Assembly (NCBI GenBank): GCA_001683825.1
Contig: LXTR01000071.1
Coordinates: 1-64,000, forward strand
Direction: 5' to 3'
DNA: 64,000 nucleotides
Origin: Flavobacteriaceae bacterium CP2B
Lineage (GTDB): Bacteria; Bacteroidota; Bacteroidia; Flavobacteriales; Flavobacteriaceae
The number at the start of each line of letters is the position of its first letter. Position 1 is the stretch's first letter. The position numbers and the translations under genes are program-made. This document shows positions 19,206 to 28,408 of this stretch, piece by piece. The notes under the pieces are model-generated. The model did no database searches and was not told where the DNA came from. It saw only the letters and a program-made list of their open reading frames with translations.

Positions 19206-19826
19206 TTATTCCCTTCTTATCAGGTGGATATCACCGGAGATTGTCTGGAGCCTGAAACGTGGACTTCCCGGGGGTATTTGCTGGGAAATTACCCGGCCGT
19301 AGCGGCTTTGGGCCGCCACATCGGCCGCAGTGCTCTCCAGGTAGATATCGGCCTCCCGGGTCACTATATCGGCCCGTTGTGCCACCTCAATGAGGGTGCA
19401 TTGGCCCTCCTCCTGGAAGATTTCCAGCTTTTCATAATCCCCGGTAACCCTTATTTGGGCCGAACTGGCATGAAGCAGGACCCTGCGGTATTCCGGAAGC
19501 CGTATTTGCAGGGCGATCGCAACCACCTTATGCGCCCCCAGTTTGTCATCGGGTAACTCAAAAAGCGGTTGTACCCCGGCAATGATCCTCGTGGTACTGC
19601 CCTCTTCCCCCAGCTGCAGCAAGAAATGGCCCCGGTATTCGCCTTCCATCCGGGCTTCTGCCACAAGTTGCATGCCGGGGGCTGTTTCTAACCGGACTTC
19701 ATGGCACTGGCGGGCATCTATTTGCAGCCAATGGCCAGGCGGAAGGCTGGTGGCTTTGCGGACCACTTTCTGTGCCGATGCCAGGAGGCAGGACAGGAAC
19801 AACCATAGTACCAGGTGACGTCTCAT
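19206..19826 (-). CDS. exported protein of unknown function (adhesin-like repeats)
   Basis: The protein has about 206 residues from the ATG at 19826, the start of a signal peptide (MRRHLVLWLFLSCLLASAQK). The upstream in-frame start at 19964 would run through the dksA-like terminator. The body is a repetitive beta-type sequence (YEKLEIFQEEGQCTLIEVAQRADIVTREADIYLES in short pieces), ending TISGDIHLIRRE. This recalls the right-handed strand repeats of DUF4097-like putative adhesins. It lies 34 bp downstream of nothing else on its strand except the terminator at 19841. Role unknown. Confidence 0.65.
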   Translation of the reverse strand: MRRHLVLWLFLSCLLASAQKVVRKATSLPPGHWLQIDARQCHEVRLETAPGMQLVAEARMEGEYRGHFLLQLGEEGSTTRIIAGVQPLFELPDDKLGAHKVVAIALQIRLPEYRRVLLHASSAQIRVTGDYEKLEIFQEEGQCTLIEVAQRADIVTREADIYLESTAADVAAQSRYGRVISQQIPPGSPRFRLQTISGDIHLIRRE

Positions 19827-19840
19827 AGGGCAGGGGGCAT

Positions 19841-19868
19841 AAAAAAACGCCCCGTGGGGCGTTTTGTT
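19841..19868 (-). terminator. terminator hairpin after the DksA-like gene
   Basis: Inverted repeat AAACGCCCC / GGGGCGTTT with a two-base tip, flanked by A and T runs, sits directly after the minus-strand stop at 19871. It separates the ileS-dksA run from the exported-protein gene. Confidence 0.75.
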
Positions 19869-19870
19869 CT

Positions 19871-20254
19871 CTATTTCTGCATGTTCTTGGCTTCGATACT
19901 CAGCGTGGCATGCGGTACCAGTTTGAGCCGTTCCTTGTTGATCAGCTTCCCGGTTACCCGGCAAATGCCATAGGTCTTGTTCTCAATCCTGGTAAGGGCA
20001 TTCTTCAGGTCTCTGATGAATTTCTCCTGCCGGATGGCCAGCTGCGTGTTCGCCTCTTTGCTCATAGTCTCTGAACCCTCCTCAAAAGCCTTGAAGGTGG
20101 GGGAGGTATCATCGGTCCCATTATTTCCATCGTTCATATAGGAGCTTTTCAACAACTCCAGGTGGCTCTTGGCCTTTTGAATCTTTTCTTCTATCAGTAC
20201 GCGGAACTCTTCCAGTTCTTTGTCGCTGTACCGCACTTTTACATCCTGTCCCAT
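19871..20254 (-). CDS. TraR/DksA family transcriptional regulator with degenerate zinc finger
   Basis: The protein has about 127 residues from the ATG at 20254 (MGQDVKVRYSDKELEEF); the longer frame from 20305 overlaps ileS and adds residues with no family character. The N-terminal coiled-coil helices (ELEEFRVLIEEKIQKAKSHLELLK) and the C-terminal YGICRVTGKLINKERLKLVPHAT match the Bacteroidota DksA-like group. DksA binds RNA polymerase in the secondary channel with ppGpp. The four zinc Cys of E. coli DksA are reduced to one here. It starts 4 bp after the ileS stop, so it is in an operon with ileS. Confidence 0.85.
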   Translation of the reverse strand: MGQDVKVRYSDKELEEFRVLIEEKIQKAKSHLELLKSSYMNDGNNGTDDTSPTFKAFEEGSETMSKEANTQLAIRQEKFIRDLKNALTRIENKTYGICRVTGKLINKERLKLVPHATLSIEAKNMQK

Positions 20255-20258
20255 AATC

Positions 20259-23200
20259 CTAATGTTTTTGGATAAACAATTTTGTGTTGATATCATCAAA
20301 GGCAATCTCCGTGCCGTTTTCCAGGCTTTCCTCGAAATTCAGATCTGCCGCCAGGGTTTCGGTTTTAATATAGGTCATGTTGCTTGCAACCGCCTTCTCT
20401 AACAAACCGCCTTTGAGAATCTTAATATCGATTTTGTCGGTAACCTCGTAACCGGATTCCTTCCTCAGGTTTTGTATCCTGTTCACAAGTTCCCTGGCAA
20501 TGCCTTCCTTTCGCAAATCCTCATCGATCGTCACATCCAGAGCTACTGTCAGTGGTCCTGAACTGGCTACCAGCCAACCTTCAATATCCTGAGAGGATAT
20601 CTCCACATCTTCTAACTGTAAGTTAATACTTTTATTTTCTATGTCAAGCATTATTTCGCCTTGCTGCTCGATTTTTTGGATATCTTCCTGATTCATAAGG
20701 CCAATGGCACGGGCGATTTTTTTCATCTCCTTGCCAAACCTCGGGCCCAAAACCTTGAAATTGGGCTTTACTTTCTTGACCAGTATCCCGGAGGCGTCAT
20801 CGAGCAATTCTATCTCCTTGACATTTACCTCAGACTTGATCAGGTCGGATACGGCCTCGATTTCCGCACGCTGTTTTTGGTCCAGGACCGGGATCATGAT
20901 CTTTTGCAAGGGTTGGCGGACCTTGATTTTTTCCTTTTGCCTGATTGAAAGGACCAAAGAGGAAATATTCTGGGCCTTTTGCATTTTGCTCTCCAGCGCG
21001 TCATTCACCATGTCCGGGTCGTATTCCGGAAAATAGGACAGGTGAACGCTTTCGGCTCCACCATGCACCGTGGCCGCCGTCAGGTCCCTGTAGAGTTGCT
21101 CCATATAGAAGGGGGCTACCGGGGCCGATAGGCGTGCCACCGTCAGGAGGCAGGTGTGCAGGGTCTGGTAGGCAGAGATCTTGTCCTGCTGGTAATCGCC
21201 TTTCCAGAAACGCCTGCGGCTAAGGCGCACATACCAGTTGCTCAGGTTTTCCTGGACAAAGTCTGAAATGGCGCGTGTGGCCCTGGTGGGCTCATAGTTC
21301 CCGTAGGCTTCATCTACCTGCCGGATCAGGGTATGCAGCTCCGAGAGGATCCATTGGTCTATCTCGGGCCGTTCCTTCAGCGGTACTTCGGCCTCACTGT
21401 AATTAAAACCGTCCACATTGGCGTAGAGGGCGAAGAACGAATAGGTATTGTAGAGTGTCCCAAAGAACTTCCGTTTAACCTCCACAATCCCCTCCACGTC
21501 AAATTTCAGGTTGTCCCAGGGGTTGGCATTGGAAATCATGTACCAGCGGGTGGCATCGGCCCCTTCTTCCTCCATGGTCTTGAAGGGGTCTACGGCATTG
21601 CCCAGCCGTTTCGACATTTTTTTCCCTTCCTTGTCCAGCACCAGTCCATTTGAAACCACATTCCTGTAGGCGACGGAATCAAAGACCATCCCGGCAATGG
21701 CGTGGAGGGTATAGAACCATCCGCGCGTCTGGTCGACCCCTTCGGCTATAAAATCGGCCGGAAAGGTTTGTCCCTGGTCAATATACTCCCGGTTCTCAAA
21801 TGGGTAATGCCATTGGGCGTAGGGCATAGAACCGCTATCAAACCACACGTCAATAAGGTCGCTCTCCCGCTTCATAGGCTTGCCTGAGGGCGAAACAAGT
21901 ACGATCTGGTCGACAATGTTCTTGTGCAGGTCTATGGTGTCATAGTTCTCCTCGCTCATGTCGCCTACTACAAAATCCGGGTAGACATCCTTTTTGAGCA
22001 CCCCGGCTTGCAAGGCTTTGGCCATTTCTTCCTTTAGCTGCTGCACCGACCCGATGATGAGTTCTTCGCTGCCGTCTTCGGTGCGCCAGATGGGCAGGGG
22101 AATCCCCCAGTAGCGGGAGCGTGAAAGGTTCCAGTCATTGGCATTCGCCAGCCAGTTACCAAAACGTCCTTCGCCGGTAGACCTGGGCTTCCAGTTGATC
22201 TGCTGGTTGAGCTCGTACAGGCGGTCTTTTACCTCAGTGACCCTGATGAACCATGAATCCAGGGGATAATAGAGGATGGGCTTATCGGTCCTCCAGCAAT
22301 TAGGGTAGGTGTGCAGGTATTTCTCTACTTTGAAGGCCTTGTTTTCTTCTTTCAGCCTGATGGCTATTTCCACATCTACCGATTTCTCGGGGGCCTTCCC
22401 GTCTTCATAATATTCGTTTTTAACGTATTTCCCTGCCCATTCCCGCATTTCGGGGCGGAATTTCCCCTGCAGGTCAACCAGGGGGACCGGGTTGTTGTTC
22501 TCATCCAGCACCAGCATGGGAGGTACGGGCGGATCGGCTTTCTGGGCTACCAGCATATCGTCTGCCCCGAAGGTTGGCGCGGTGTGTACGATACCGGTAC
22601 CGTCATCGGTGGTTACAAAATCGCCCGCGATGACCCGGAAGGCGTTTTCGGCGTCCTGATAGGGTGTGGCGTACGGAATCAGTTGTTCGTACCGGATCCC
22701 CACCAGCTGCTTCCCGGTAAAGGCCTCCCCGACGAGGTAAGGGATCTTCTTGTCGCCTTCCCGGTACCCGGCAAGGGCTTCTGCTTCTTCGACCCTGGTG
22801 AATTTCCCGGAAAACTGGGCCCCAAGGGTGCTTTCTGCCAGGATCACCTCAATGGGCTGAAAGGTATATTGGTTATAGGTCTTTACCAGTACATAGCGGA
22901 TGTTGGGGCCCACGGTAAGGGCGGTATTGGAGGGCAGGGTCCAGGGTGTGGTCGTCCAGGCAAGGAAGTACAGGTCTGCGGAACCTTTGCTCAGGAAGTC
23001 TGGCAAGGAGGCCCTTTCCGCCTTGAATTGCGCGACCACAGTAGTGTCTGACACTTCCTGGTAGGTTCCCGGCTGGTTAAGCTCATGGGAGCTGAGCCCG
23101 GTCCCCGCCTTGGGCGAATAGGGTTGGATGGTGTAGCCCTTATAGAGCAGCCCCTTATCGTAGATCTGTTTAAGGAGCCACCAAACCGTCTCCATATATT

Positions 23201-23663
23201 TGGGCTTATAGGTAATATAGGGGTCATCCATATCCACCCAGTACCCTATTTTTTCTGTAATGCTGTTCCAGGCATCCGTATAGCGCATCACCGCTTTCTT
23301 GCAGGCGGCGTTGTAATCTTCCACGGATATTTTCTTACCTATATCGTCTTTGGTGATGCCCAGTTCCTTTTCCACCCCTATTTCGATGGGCAGGCCATGG
23401 GTATCCCAACCGGCCTTGCGGTGTACCTGAAACCCCTTCATGGTCTTGTACCTGGGGAAGATATCCTTGATCGTCCGGGCCATCACGTGGTGGATCCCCG
23501 GCATGCCGTTGGCCGAGGGCGGCCCTTCATAGAACACATAGCTTGCCTTGCCTTCCCTGCTCGAAATACTTTTCTCAAAGATGCGCTGGGTTTTCCAAAA
23601 GGTAAGTATCTCGCCGGCAACGGCGGGTAAATCCAATTTTTTGTATTCTGCAAACTTGTCCAT
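20259..23663 (-). CDS. ileS: isoleucine--tRNA ligase
   Basis: The 1134-residue cytosolic enzyme charges tRNA-Ile. Class I signatures are the HIGH-type motif in PSANGMPGIHHVMART (about residues 50-65, a GIHH variant seen in this IleRS subgroup) and KKMSKRLGN (about 680). The editing CP1 domain lies between (FLAWTTTPWTLPSN, DDGTGIVHTAPTFG). The C-terminal anticodon-binding part and the extension belong to the long, eukaryote-like IleS type. The gene leads an operon with the DksA-like gene 4 bp downstream. Confidence 0.96.
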   Translation of the reverse strand: MDKFAEYKKLDLPAVAGEILTFWKTQRIFEKSISSREGKASYVFYEGPPSANGMPGIHHVMARTIKDIFPRYKTMKGFQVHRKAGWDTHGLPIEIGVEKELGITKDDIGKKISVEDYNAACKKAVMRYTDAWNSITEKIGYWVDMDDPYITYKPKYMETVWWLLKQIYDKGLLYKGYTIQPYSPKAGTGLSSHELNQPGTYQEVSDTTVVAQFKAERASLPDFLSKGSADLYFLAWTTTPWTLPSNTALTVGPNIRYVLVKTYNQYTFQPIEVILAESTLGAQFSGKFTRVEEAEALAGYREGDKKIPYLVGEAFTGKQLVGIRYEQLIPYATPYQDAENAFRVIAGDFVTTDDGTGIVHTAPTFGADDMLVAQKADPPVPPMLVLDENNNPVPLVDLQGKFRPEMREWAGKYVKNEYYEDGKAPEKSVDVEIAIRLKEENKAFKVEKYLHTYPNCWRTDKPILYYPLDSWFIRVTEVKDRLYELNQQINWKPRSTGEGRFGNWLANANDWNLSRSRYWGIPLPIWRTEDGSEELIIGSVQQLKEEMAKALQAGVLKKDVYPDFVVGDMSEENYDTIDLHKNIVDQIVLVSPSGKPMKRESDLIDVWFDSGSMPYAQWHYPFENREYIDQGQTFPADFIAEGVDQTRGWFYTLHAIAGMVFDSVAYRNVVSNGLVLDKEGKKMSKRLGNAVDPFKTMEEEGADATRWYMISNANPWDNLKFDVEGIVEVKRKFFGTLYNTYSFFALYANVDGFNYSEAEVPLKERPEIDQWILSELHTLIRQVDEAYGNYEPTRATRAISDFVQENLSNWYVRLSRRRFWKGDYQQDKISAYQTLHTCLLTVARLSAPVAPFYMEQLYRDLTAATVHGGAESVHLSYFPEYDPDMVNDALESKMQKAQNISSLVLSIRQKEKIKVRQPLQKIMIPVLDQKQRAEIEAVSDLIKSEVNVKEIELLDDASGILVKKVKPNFKVLGPRFGKEMKKIARAIGLMNQEDIQKIEQQGEIMLDIENKSINLQLEDVEISSQDIEGWLVASSGPLTVALDVTIDEDLRKEGIARELVNRIQNLRKESGYEVTDKIDIKILKGGLLEKAVASNMTYIKTETLAADLNFEESLENGTEIAFDDINTKLFIQKH

Positions 23664-23735
23664 ATCAGTATCCTATGCCCTGATTTAAGTCCGCAAAATT
23701 AATGATTTTTATCAGAAGTATGCCCGCTGAAAACC

Positions 23736-23763
23736 AAAAAAAGCCCCGTAATCGGGGCTTTTG
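23736..23763 (-). terminator. Rho-independent terminator after the DUF4382 gene
   Basis: Stem AAGCCCCG / CGGGGCTT with a short TAAT loop and, on the minus strand, a run of seven T. It lies 23 bp past the stop of the minus-strand gene at 23786 and upstream of the ileS promoter area. Confidence 0.8.
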
Positions 23764-23785
23764 TACTCTATCGGGAAAGCGCGGC

Positions 23786-24739
23786 CTACCTGGTGCCGGT
23801 TATGGTTACATTGGCACTTAACTGGAGGGCACTGGTAACGCTCAACGCGCCAAGGTTGAGCCCGGTTGTGGATTCGGCCTCCAGGAGGGCGTTGAAGTGG
23901 AACTGGTCCCCGTCTTTGCTATAGGAGGCAAACACCAATTCATACTCCCCTTCTTCCAAAAAACTGAGGCTATAGGAGTTAGACACGCCTTTTACCGAGG
24001 CGCTCGTCACCGCATTGGCAAAGGCCACCTCGCTCTCACCGCTTCCCCCGGTCTCGGTTTCGGCATCAAAGGTCCCCTTTTCATAGGCGTACACCACAAT
24101 CTTATCGGAGGTGTCCTGAGCATCGTTCACGGTACCCGAAATCGTCCCGGTAAATTCTTCATTCACGGCCCTGATCCCGGCGCCAAGCTCCGACATGGAC
24201 ACAAATTCGAAATCAGACGAAAGCGTCCCCTGTTCTTCCCTGATGGTCTTGCGCAAATCAAAATCAAACACAATCTGGTTGGTAGCGGTGGCAAAAACCT
24301 CAAAGGCGTCATCTACCGCGATGCTGGTTGCAGCCGCTACAAGTTGGTCTTTACTGCCATCGGCCATTTCTACATAACAGCCGGGCGCATTGCCATCCGC
24401 ATCGGTTTCATAGTCCAGTTCGAGTATGATGTCCGAATAGGAACCGGCCGCCAGCTCCAGGTTGCCCAGGGTTGCTGTCGCCCCACCGGCCAGGGCCGAT
24501 AAATTGATCGTACTCTTGTTAAAGCCTTCCAGGGAGGTCCCGTCTACCTTCACGTCGGCAATGGTCACAAAGACCGCCGACACATCCGCATTGTCCACAG
24601 GGGCATCGGTAATTTTAAAGGTGGTATTGTAAGCTTCGCCCCCCGTCCCTGCATCGGGACTGTCATCCTTGCTGCAGGATACCACAGCACCTAGCAACAG
24701 CGTAAATAAGAGGGTCCTAACTTTCAAATAATTCGTCAT
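23786..24739 (-). CDS. DUF4382 domain lipoprotein
   Basis: The 317-residue protein has a lipoprotein signal ending in GAVVSCSKDD (Cys22). The first half is DUF4382: NTTFKITDAPVDNADVSAVFVTIADVKVDG, INLSALAGG, LAAGSYSDIILEL. The second half is a DUF4397/Ig-like beta domain. The family is common in Bacteroidota surface lipoproteins; function is unknown. The gene stands alone, with a terminator downstream and a 402-bp gap upstream. Confidence 0.83.
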   Translation of the reverse strand: MTNYLKVRTLLFTLLLGAVVSCSKDDSPDAGTGGEAYNTTFKITDAPVDNADVSAVFVTIADVKVDGTSLEGFNKSTINLSALAGGATATLGNLELAAGSYSDIILELDYETDADGNAPGCYVEMADGSKDQLVAAATSIAVDDAFEVFATATNQIVFDFDLRKTIREEQGTLSSDFEFVSMSELGAGIRAVNEEFTGTISGTVNDAQDTSDKIVVYAYEKGTFDAETETGGSGESEVAFANAVTSASVKGVSNSYSLSFLEEGEYELVFASYSKDGDQFHFNALLEAESTTGLNLGALSVTSALQLSANVTITGTR

Positions 24740-25141
24740 AACAAAAGTAATTTTTAAGATTAATAGTTCATCCTTACAACAATTATCTACGGGGCTACCC
24801 TTCTAAATAAATGTTAAAATCCACCTCCTTTCGATGAACTGCAGAAACCCTTAACAGCTCTTAACAAAAAGTTGTAATTGCCCTGAAAATGCCTCATTTT
24901 ACGCAGTTTGTTGATTTTCAAACCATTCCCTCCCTCCACATTTTGGCGATGTAACAACCGGCATGCTCAAGGCTGGTTGGGAAAGGGCTTTCCCGGGCCC
25001 GGGCCGCGATGTGCTCACAAAAAAAAGCCAGAGGGGGATCGATGAAGGTGGTGGGCGGTGTGGTGCAGGAAAGGGTTGGCCCTGTTGGCGACAGGGACGC
25101 CCGCGCCGGATATCCCTATTTACCCATCAGGGGCGTTTCCG
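24740..25141. other. 402-bp intergenic region without a recognised gene
   Basis: The AT-rich half next to 24740 should hold the promoter of the DUF4382 lipoprotein gene. The GC-rich half toward 25141 shows only short chance frames. No hairpin terminator was found after the receptor gene stop at 25142. Confidence 0.5.
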
Positions 25142-27553
25142 TTAAAAAGTATATCCCAGGCCAAGGATCCAATTAACCCCCGCGGCAGCGAGCCCGGAAG
25201 AATAGGGGCGGTAGCGCTGGTTGGTTATGTTCTCCAGGCTGAAGGAGCCATGGAGGCGGTTCCCAATCTGGTAGCGGGACCTGAAGTTGAGCGTATGCCA
25301 GGCCGGCGAATAGGGGTTGCCATTGGCATCGGAAGCATAGATGTAGGATTTGCTCCGTTCTGACAGCGCGAGGTCGTCATAGGAAAGTTCCCCGTTGAAA
25401 TTCAGGAACAGGTCGGCCTTGAGGCGGGGGTTCTTCCACACCAGGTGTACATCCCCAAAGGTGGGCGCAGCGTGTCTCGCCGGGCTGTCGGCCCCGCTGT
25501 CGTCCTCTTCATTCCCCCGGGTAATGGTCAGGTTGGAATTAACCGACAGGTACTCTGAAAGGTAGGCATCCAGGCCCAATTCAAAGCCATATACATACGC
25601 CCTCGCGGCGTTTTGGATGGCCTGAACATCGCTTAGTTCCCCGTTGTACTCAATCTGGTCCTGCCCATTGAACTGGTAATCCCTTCTTACGAGGGCGTCT
25701 ACCAGGTAGGTGTAGAAGGCGGCCCCCTTTAAAACGAGTTTATCGTTAAAGTTCTTCATGACCCCCAGTTCGGCGGAATACGCATACTCCGGCTCCAGGT
25801 TGGGGTTGGGTACCACCACGGAACCGGGTTCGGAGTCAAAGACTTTCCCGATATCGTCCACATTGGGTGACCGGAAGCCGGTCGCTCCGTTCAGGGTCAG
25901 TTGCAGGTCGGCCTTGGGGAACCAGCTAAGGCCCAGGCTACCGGTTAATGCCCCATTGTTCAGGCGGGCCTCTTCAAAGGGGAAAGGGTAAAAGGTTCGG
26001 TCAAAATCGGCCTGTATCCAGACATGGCTATACCGTGCGCCCGACAAAAAACTCAGGTTAGGCCGGGCCTTGTATTCGGCATTCACATAACCGGCAGCGG
26101 TTTGCCATGTGGCCCCGTCCGGGTAGCGGGCGGCCGCGCTGGCCAAGGACCCATCCGTTATATTGTAACGGCTGCCACGGGACCCTACCTTGTTGAATAC
26201 ATATTCCGCTCCGTAATACAGGCGGAAGTCGCCCATTTTTTTGTTTTCAAAATCGGTATTGAGGGAAATCGCATCCACTTCCTCCGCCGTGCCGTAGCGA
26301 TCGGGATCCTGGAAGTCCCTTTCATAGCGACTTTCCTCAAAACGCTGGTACGCAAGGGTGGTTTTCACCCGGTCAAAAAATTTCCCCCTCCCCTTATTCA
26401 ATACCTGCAGGTTGCCCATAAACCAATTCTGCGGACCGTAGTACCATTCGGCCGAACGCAGGCCGGTCCCTTCGCTGTCCGGCCTGATCAGCCGGTCATA
26501 GCGGGAGTAGTCAGACGTACTGGAATAGTAGAGCCCCAGGTCAAAATTCCAATAATTATTGGGTTTGTGGGAGATTTTCTGCATCAGGCTCCACTGGTGG
26601 TACCCGGTGGGGACCTGCTTCCCGGGCCTGGAGTTCACCAGCAGGGTATCGCGGCCCCCAACGCGGCTGACGTACTGATTCCGCAGGTAGGCATCGGGAC
26701 CGAAACGCCCCATGGCCAGGTCGCCAAAATCGTTATAGGTAAGGCTGCTGAGGAAGGCCCACCGCTTTCGGCCTAAGTTGATGTCCAGGTGGGCAGTGTG
26801 TTCATTGTTCGCGCTTGCATGGCGGTAATTCACGGCACCCGAGACCTCCCTGCCTTCCGCTGAGGCGTACTGCGGCTCCAGGGTATAAAAGTTCATCACC
26901 CCCCCAATGGCATCACTCCCGTAGATCACCGAGCCCGGCCCGAAAATGACCTCCGTATTTCTTACGACAAAGGGGTCTATAGAGATCACGTTCTGGATAT
27001 TCCCGCCCCTGAAAATGGCGTTGTTCATACGCACCCCGTCCACAGAGAGCAGGAGGCGGTTGGTGGCGAACCCGCGGATCATGGGACTCCCCCCGCCCAA
27101 CTGGCTTTTCTGGACAAAGACCTTGCCGCTGTTTTGCAACAGGTCTGCCGCCGTTTGCGGGCTGGTAAAGGCGATGGCCCTTGCATCCATGCCGGCTATT
27201 TTCTGGGGGATGTCTTTTTTCTGTTGCTCCCATTTGGAAACCGACATTACTACTTCCTCCAGTTGTTCGGGGTTCAGTTCCAGGTATACGGTCCTGCCCT
27301 GCCGCATGATTTGTGCTTTGCTCGTCCGCAAAGCGCGGTAACTAAGGTGCCGGAAGGTAATCCGTTCGTTGCGGTCAAAAAGGCTGAGGTCGCAACTGCC
27401 GTCGAGGCCGGAGAGGGTTGTCCTGGATTTATCCTGGTTGAACACCGCTACGTTCATGATTGGCTCACCGGTATCCAGTTCCCGTATCATAATTTCCTGG
27501 GCACTGATCCACTGAAAAAACAATAGGGCAAACAGGCAGGTACATCTGTGCAT
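25142..27553 (-). CDS. TonB-dependent receptor (BtuB/heme-receptor-like)
   Basis: The protein has about 803 residues from the ATG at 27553, which starts the signal peptide MHRCTCLFALLFFQWISAQ; an ATG at 27571 in the same frame would overlap recO by 17 bp. A short carboxypeptidase-like domain comes first. The plug follows (TAADLLQNSGKVFVQKSQLGGGSPMIRGF in parts, LLLSVDGVRMNNAIFRGGNIQNV, IGGVMNFYT). The barrel has FRSPNVDDIGKVFDSEPG and VVPNPNLEPEYAYSAELG, typical of heme or vitamin-type receptors, and ends in an aromatic residue. It starts 1 bp after the recO stop. The ligand is uncertain. Confidence 0.85.
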   Translation of the reverse strand: MHRCTCLFALLFFQWISAQEIMIRELDTGEPIMNVAVFNQDKSRTTLSGLDGSCDLSLFDRNERITFRHLSYRALRTSKAQIMRQGRTVYLELNPEQLEEVVMSVSKWEQQKKDIPQKIAGMDARAIAFTSPQTAADLLQNSGKVFVQKSQLGGGSPMIRGFATNRLLLSVDGVRMNNAIFRGGNIQNVISIDPFVVRNTEVIFGPGSVIYGSDAIGGVMNFYTLEPQYASAEGREVSGAVNYRHASANNEHTAHLDINLGRKRWAFLSSLTYNDFGDLAMGRFGPDAYLRNQYVSRVGGRDTLLVNSRPGKQVPTGYHQWSLMQKISHKPNNYWNFDLGLYYSSTSDYSRYDRLIRPDSEGTGLRSAEWYYGPQNWFMGNLQVLNKGRGKFFDRVKTTLAYQRFEESRYERDFQDPDRYGTAEEVDAISLNTDFENKKMGDFRLYYGAEYVFNKVGSRGSRYNITDGSLASAAARYPDGATWQTAAGYVNAEYKARPNLSFLSGARYSHVWIQADFDRTFYPFPFEEARLNNGALTGSLGLSWFPKADLQLTLNGATGFRSPNVDDIGKVFDSEPGSVVVPNPNLEPEYAYSAELGVMKNFNDKLVLKGAAFYTYLVDALVRRDYQFNGQDQIEYNGELSDVQAIQNAARAYVYGFELGLDAYLSEYLSVNSNLTITRGNEEDDSGADSPARHAAPTFGDVHLVWKNPRLKADLFLNFNGELSYDDLALSERSKSYIYASDANGNPYSPAWHTLNFRSRYQIGNRLHGSFSLENITNQRYRPYSSGLAAAGVNWILGLGYTF

Positions 27554-27554
27554 C

Positions 27555-28274
27555 TCAGCTGAAAACTTCATTTAATATGGCCAATGAGCGGGGCTGCTTA
27601 AATCCGTGCAAATGTACTTCAAAATACCGCAGTAACGATTGCAGCAGTACATTGCGATTCTTCTTGCCCAGCTTGATGCTATCTACCTCATCAAAAGTTG
27701 TGCCTAAAAGGGCCCTGAAATTGGCCAATTCGGCTCCGGAGAGGGAAGGGGACAGCGGCAGTACCTGGCTGAAACTCCCTTCCGCCAGGTCAAAGTAGGG
27801 GGCGTCCATGAAGTTGGTGTCGGGGTAGAACCCAAGGTATTTACTGAGTCCGACCAGAAAGAGGAGGTGAAAATTGGCGATTTTATCATGTGTATCCAGC
27901 CATTGCAGGGACGCTTCCAGGAAATGGAACAACCCTTGGTTCCGCTCTTCTTCCCGGATGCTGTGGATGAGTACTTCCGACAGGAACATGCAGAGGGTTT
28001 TCTTGACAAAATCAGTATGCAGGCTGCTATAGGGGTAGCTGATACGGGCCTCGCGCAGGTGCTCCATCGTACCCTTGTTGCGGTGGTTGACCACCAGCTC
28101 CAATTGGGTGAGGGGTTGGAAGTAGGCGCTTTTTAGTTTGCCTTTCCTGGAGGCCAACACCCCCTTGAGCAAATAGGTTTTTAACCCGTCTGAAGCCGTA
28201 AAAGCCTTCACGATCAGGCTGGTATCGCCATACTTGAGCGAAGAGAATACAATGGCCCCTGTGGTGGTCTGCAT
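27555..28274 (-). CDS. recO: DNA repair protein RecO
   Basis: The 239-residue protein has the N-terminal OB-fold (TTGAIVFSSLKYGDTSLIVKAFTASDGLKTYLLKG in part) and the helical RecO C-domain. RecO loads RecA onto SSB-coated gaps with RecR. The zinc-binding Cys cluster of some RecO proteins is absent, as usual in Bacteroidota. The TonB receptor gene begins 1 bp downstream on the same strand, suggesting cotranscription. Confidence 0.9.
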   Translation of the reverse strand: MQTTTGAIVFSSLKYGDTSLIVKAFTASDGLKTYLLKGVLASRKGKLKSAYFQPLTQLELVVNHRNKGTMEHLREARISYPYSSLHTDFVKKTLCMFLSEVLIHSIREEERNQGLFHFLEASLQWLDTHDKIANFHLLFLVGLSKYLGFYPDTNFMDAPYFDLAEGSFSQVLPLSPSLSGAELANFRALLGTTFDEVDSIKLGKKNRNVLLQSLLRYFEVHLHGFKQPRSLAILNEVFS

Positions 28275-28408
28275 GCAGCGGGTTTAAGACCCCGCTAAGA
28301 TACGGGAATCTTTGGGAGTCGTTGTAGCATTTGCTCTTGTCATGGCACCAGACCAAAGAAGTTGACCTGCCAGGTTCCGGAAACCCGACAGGTCTTTCCT
28401 GCATGCCT

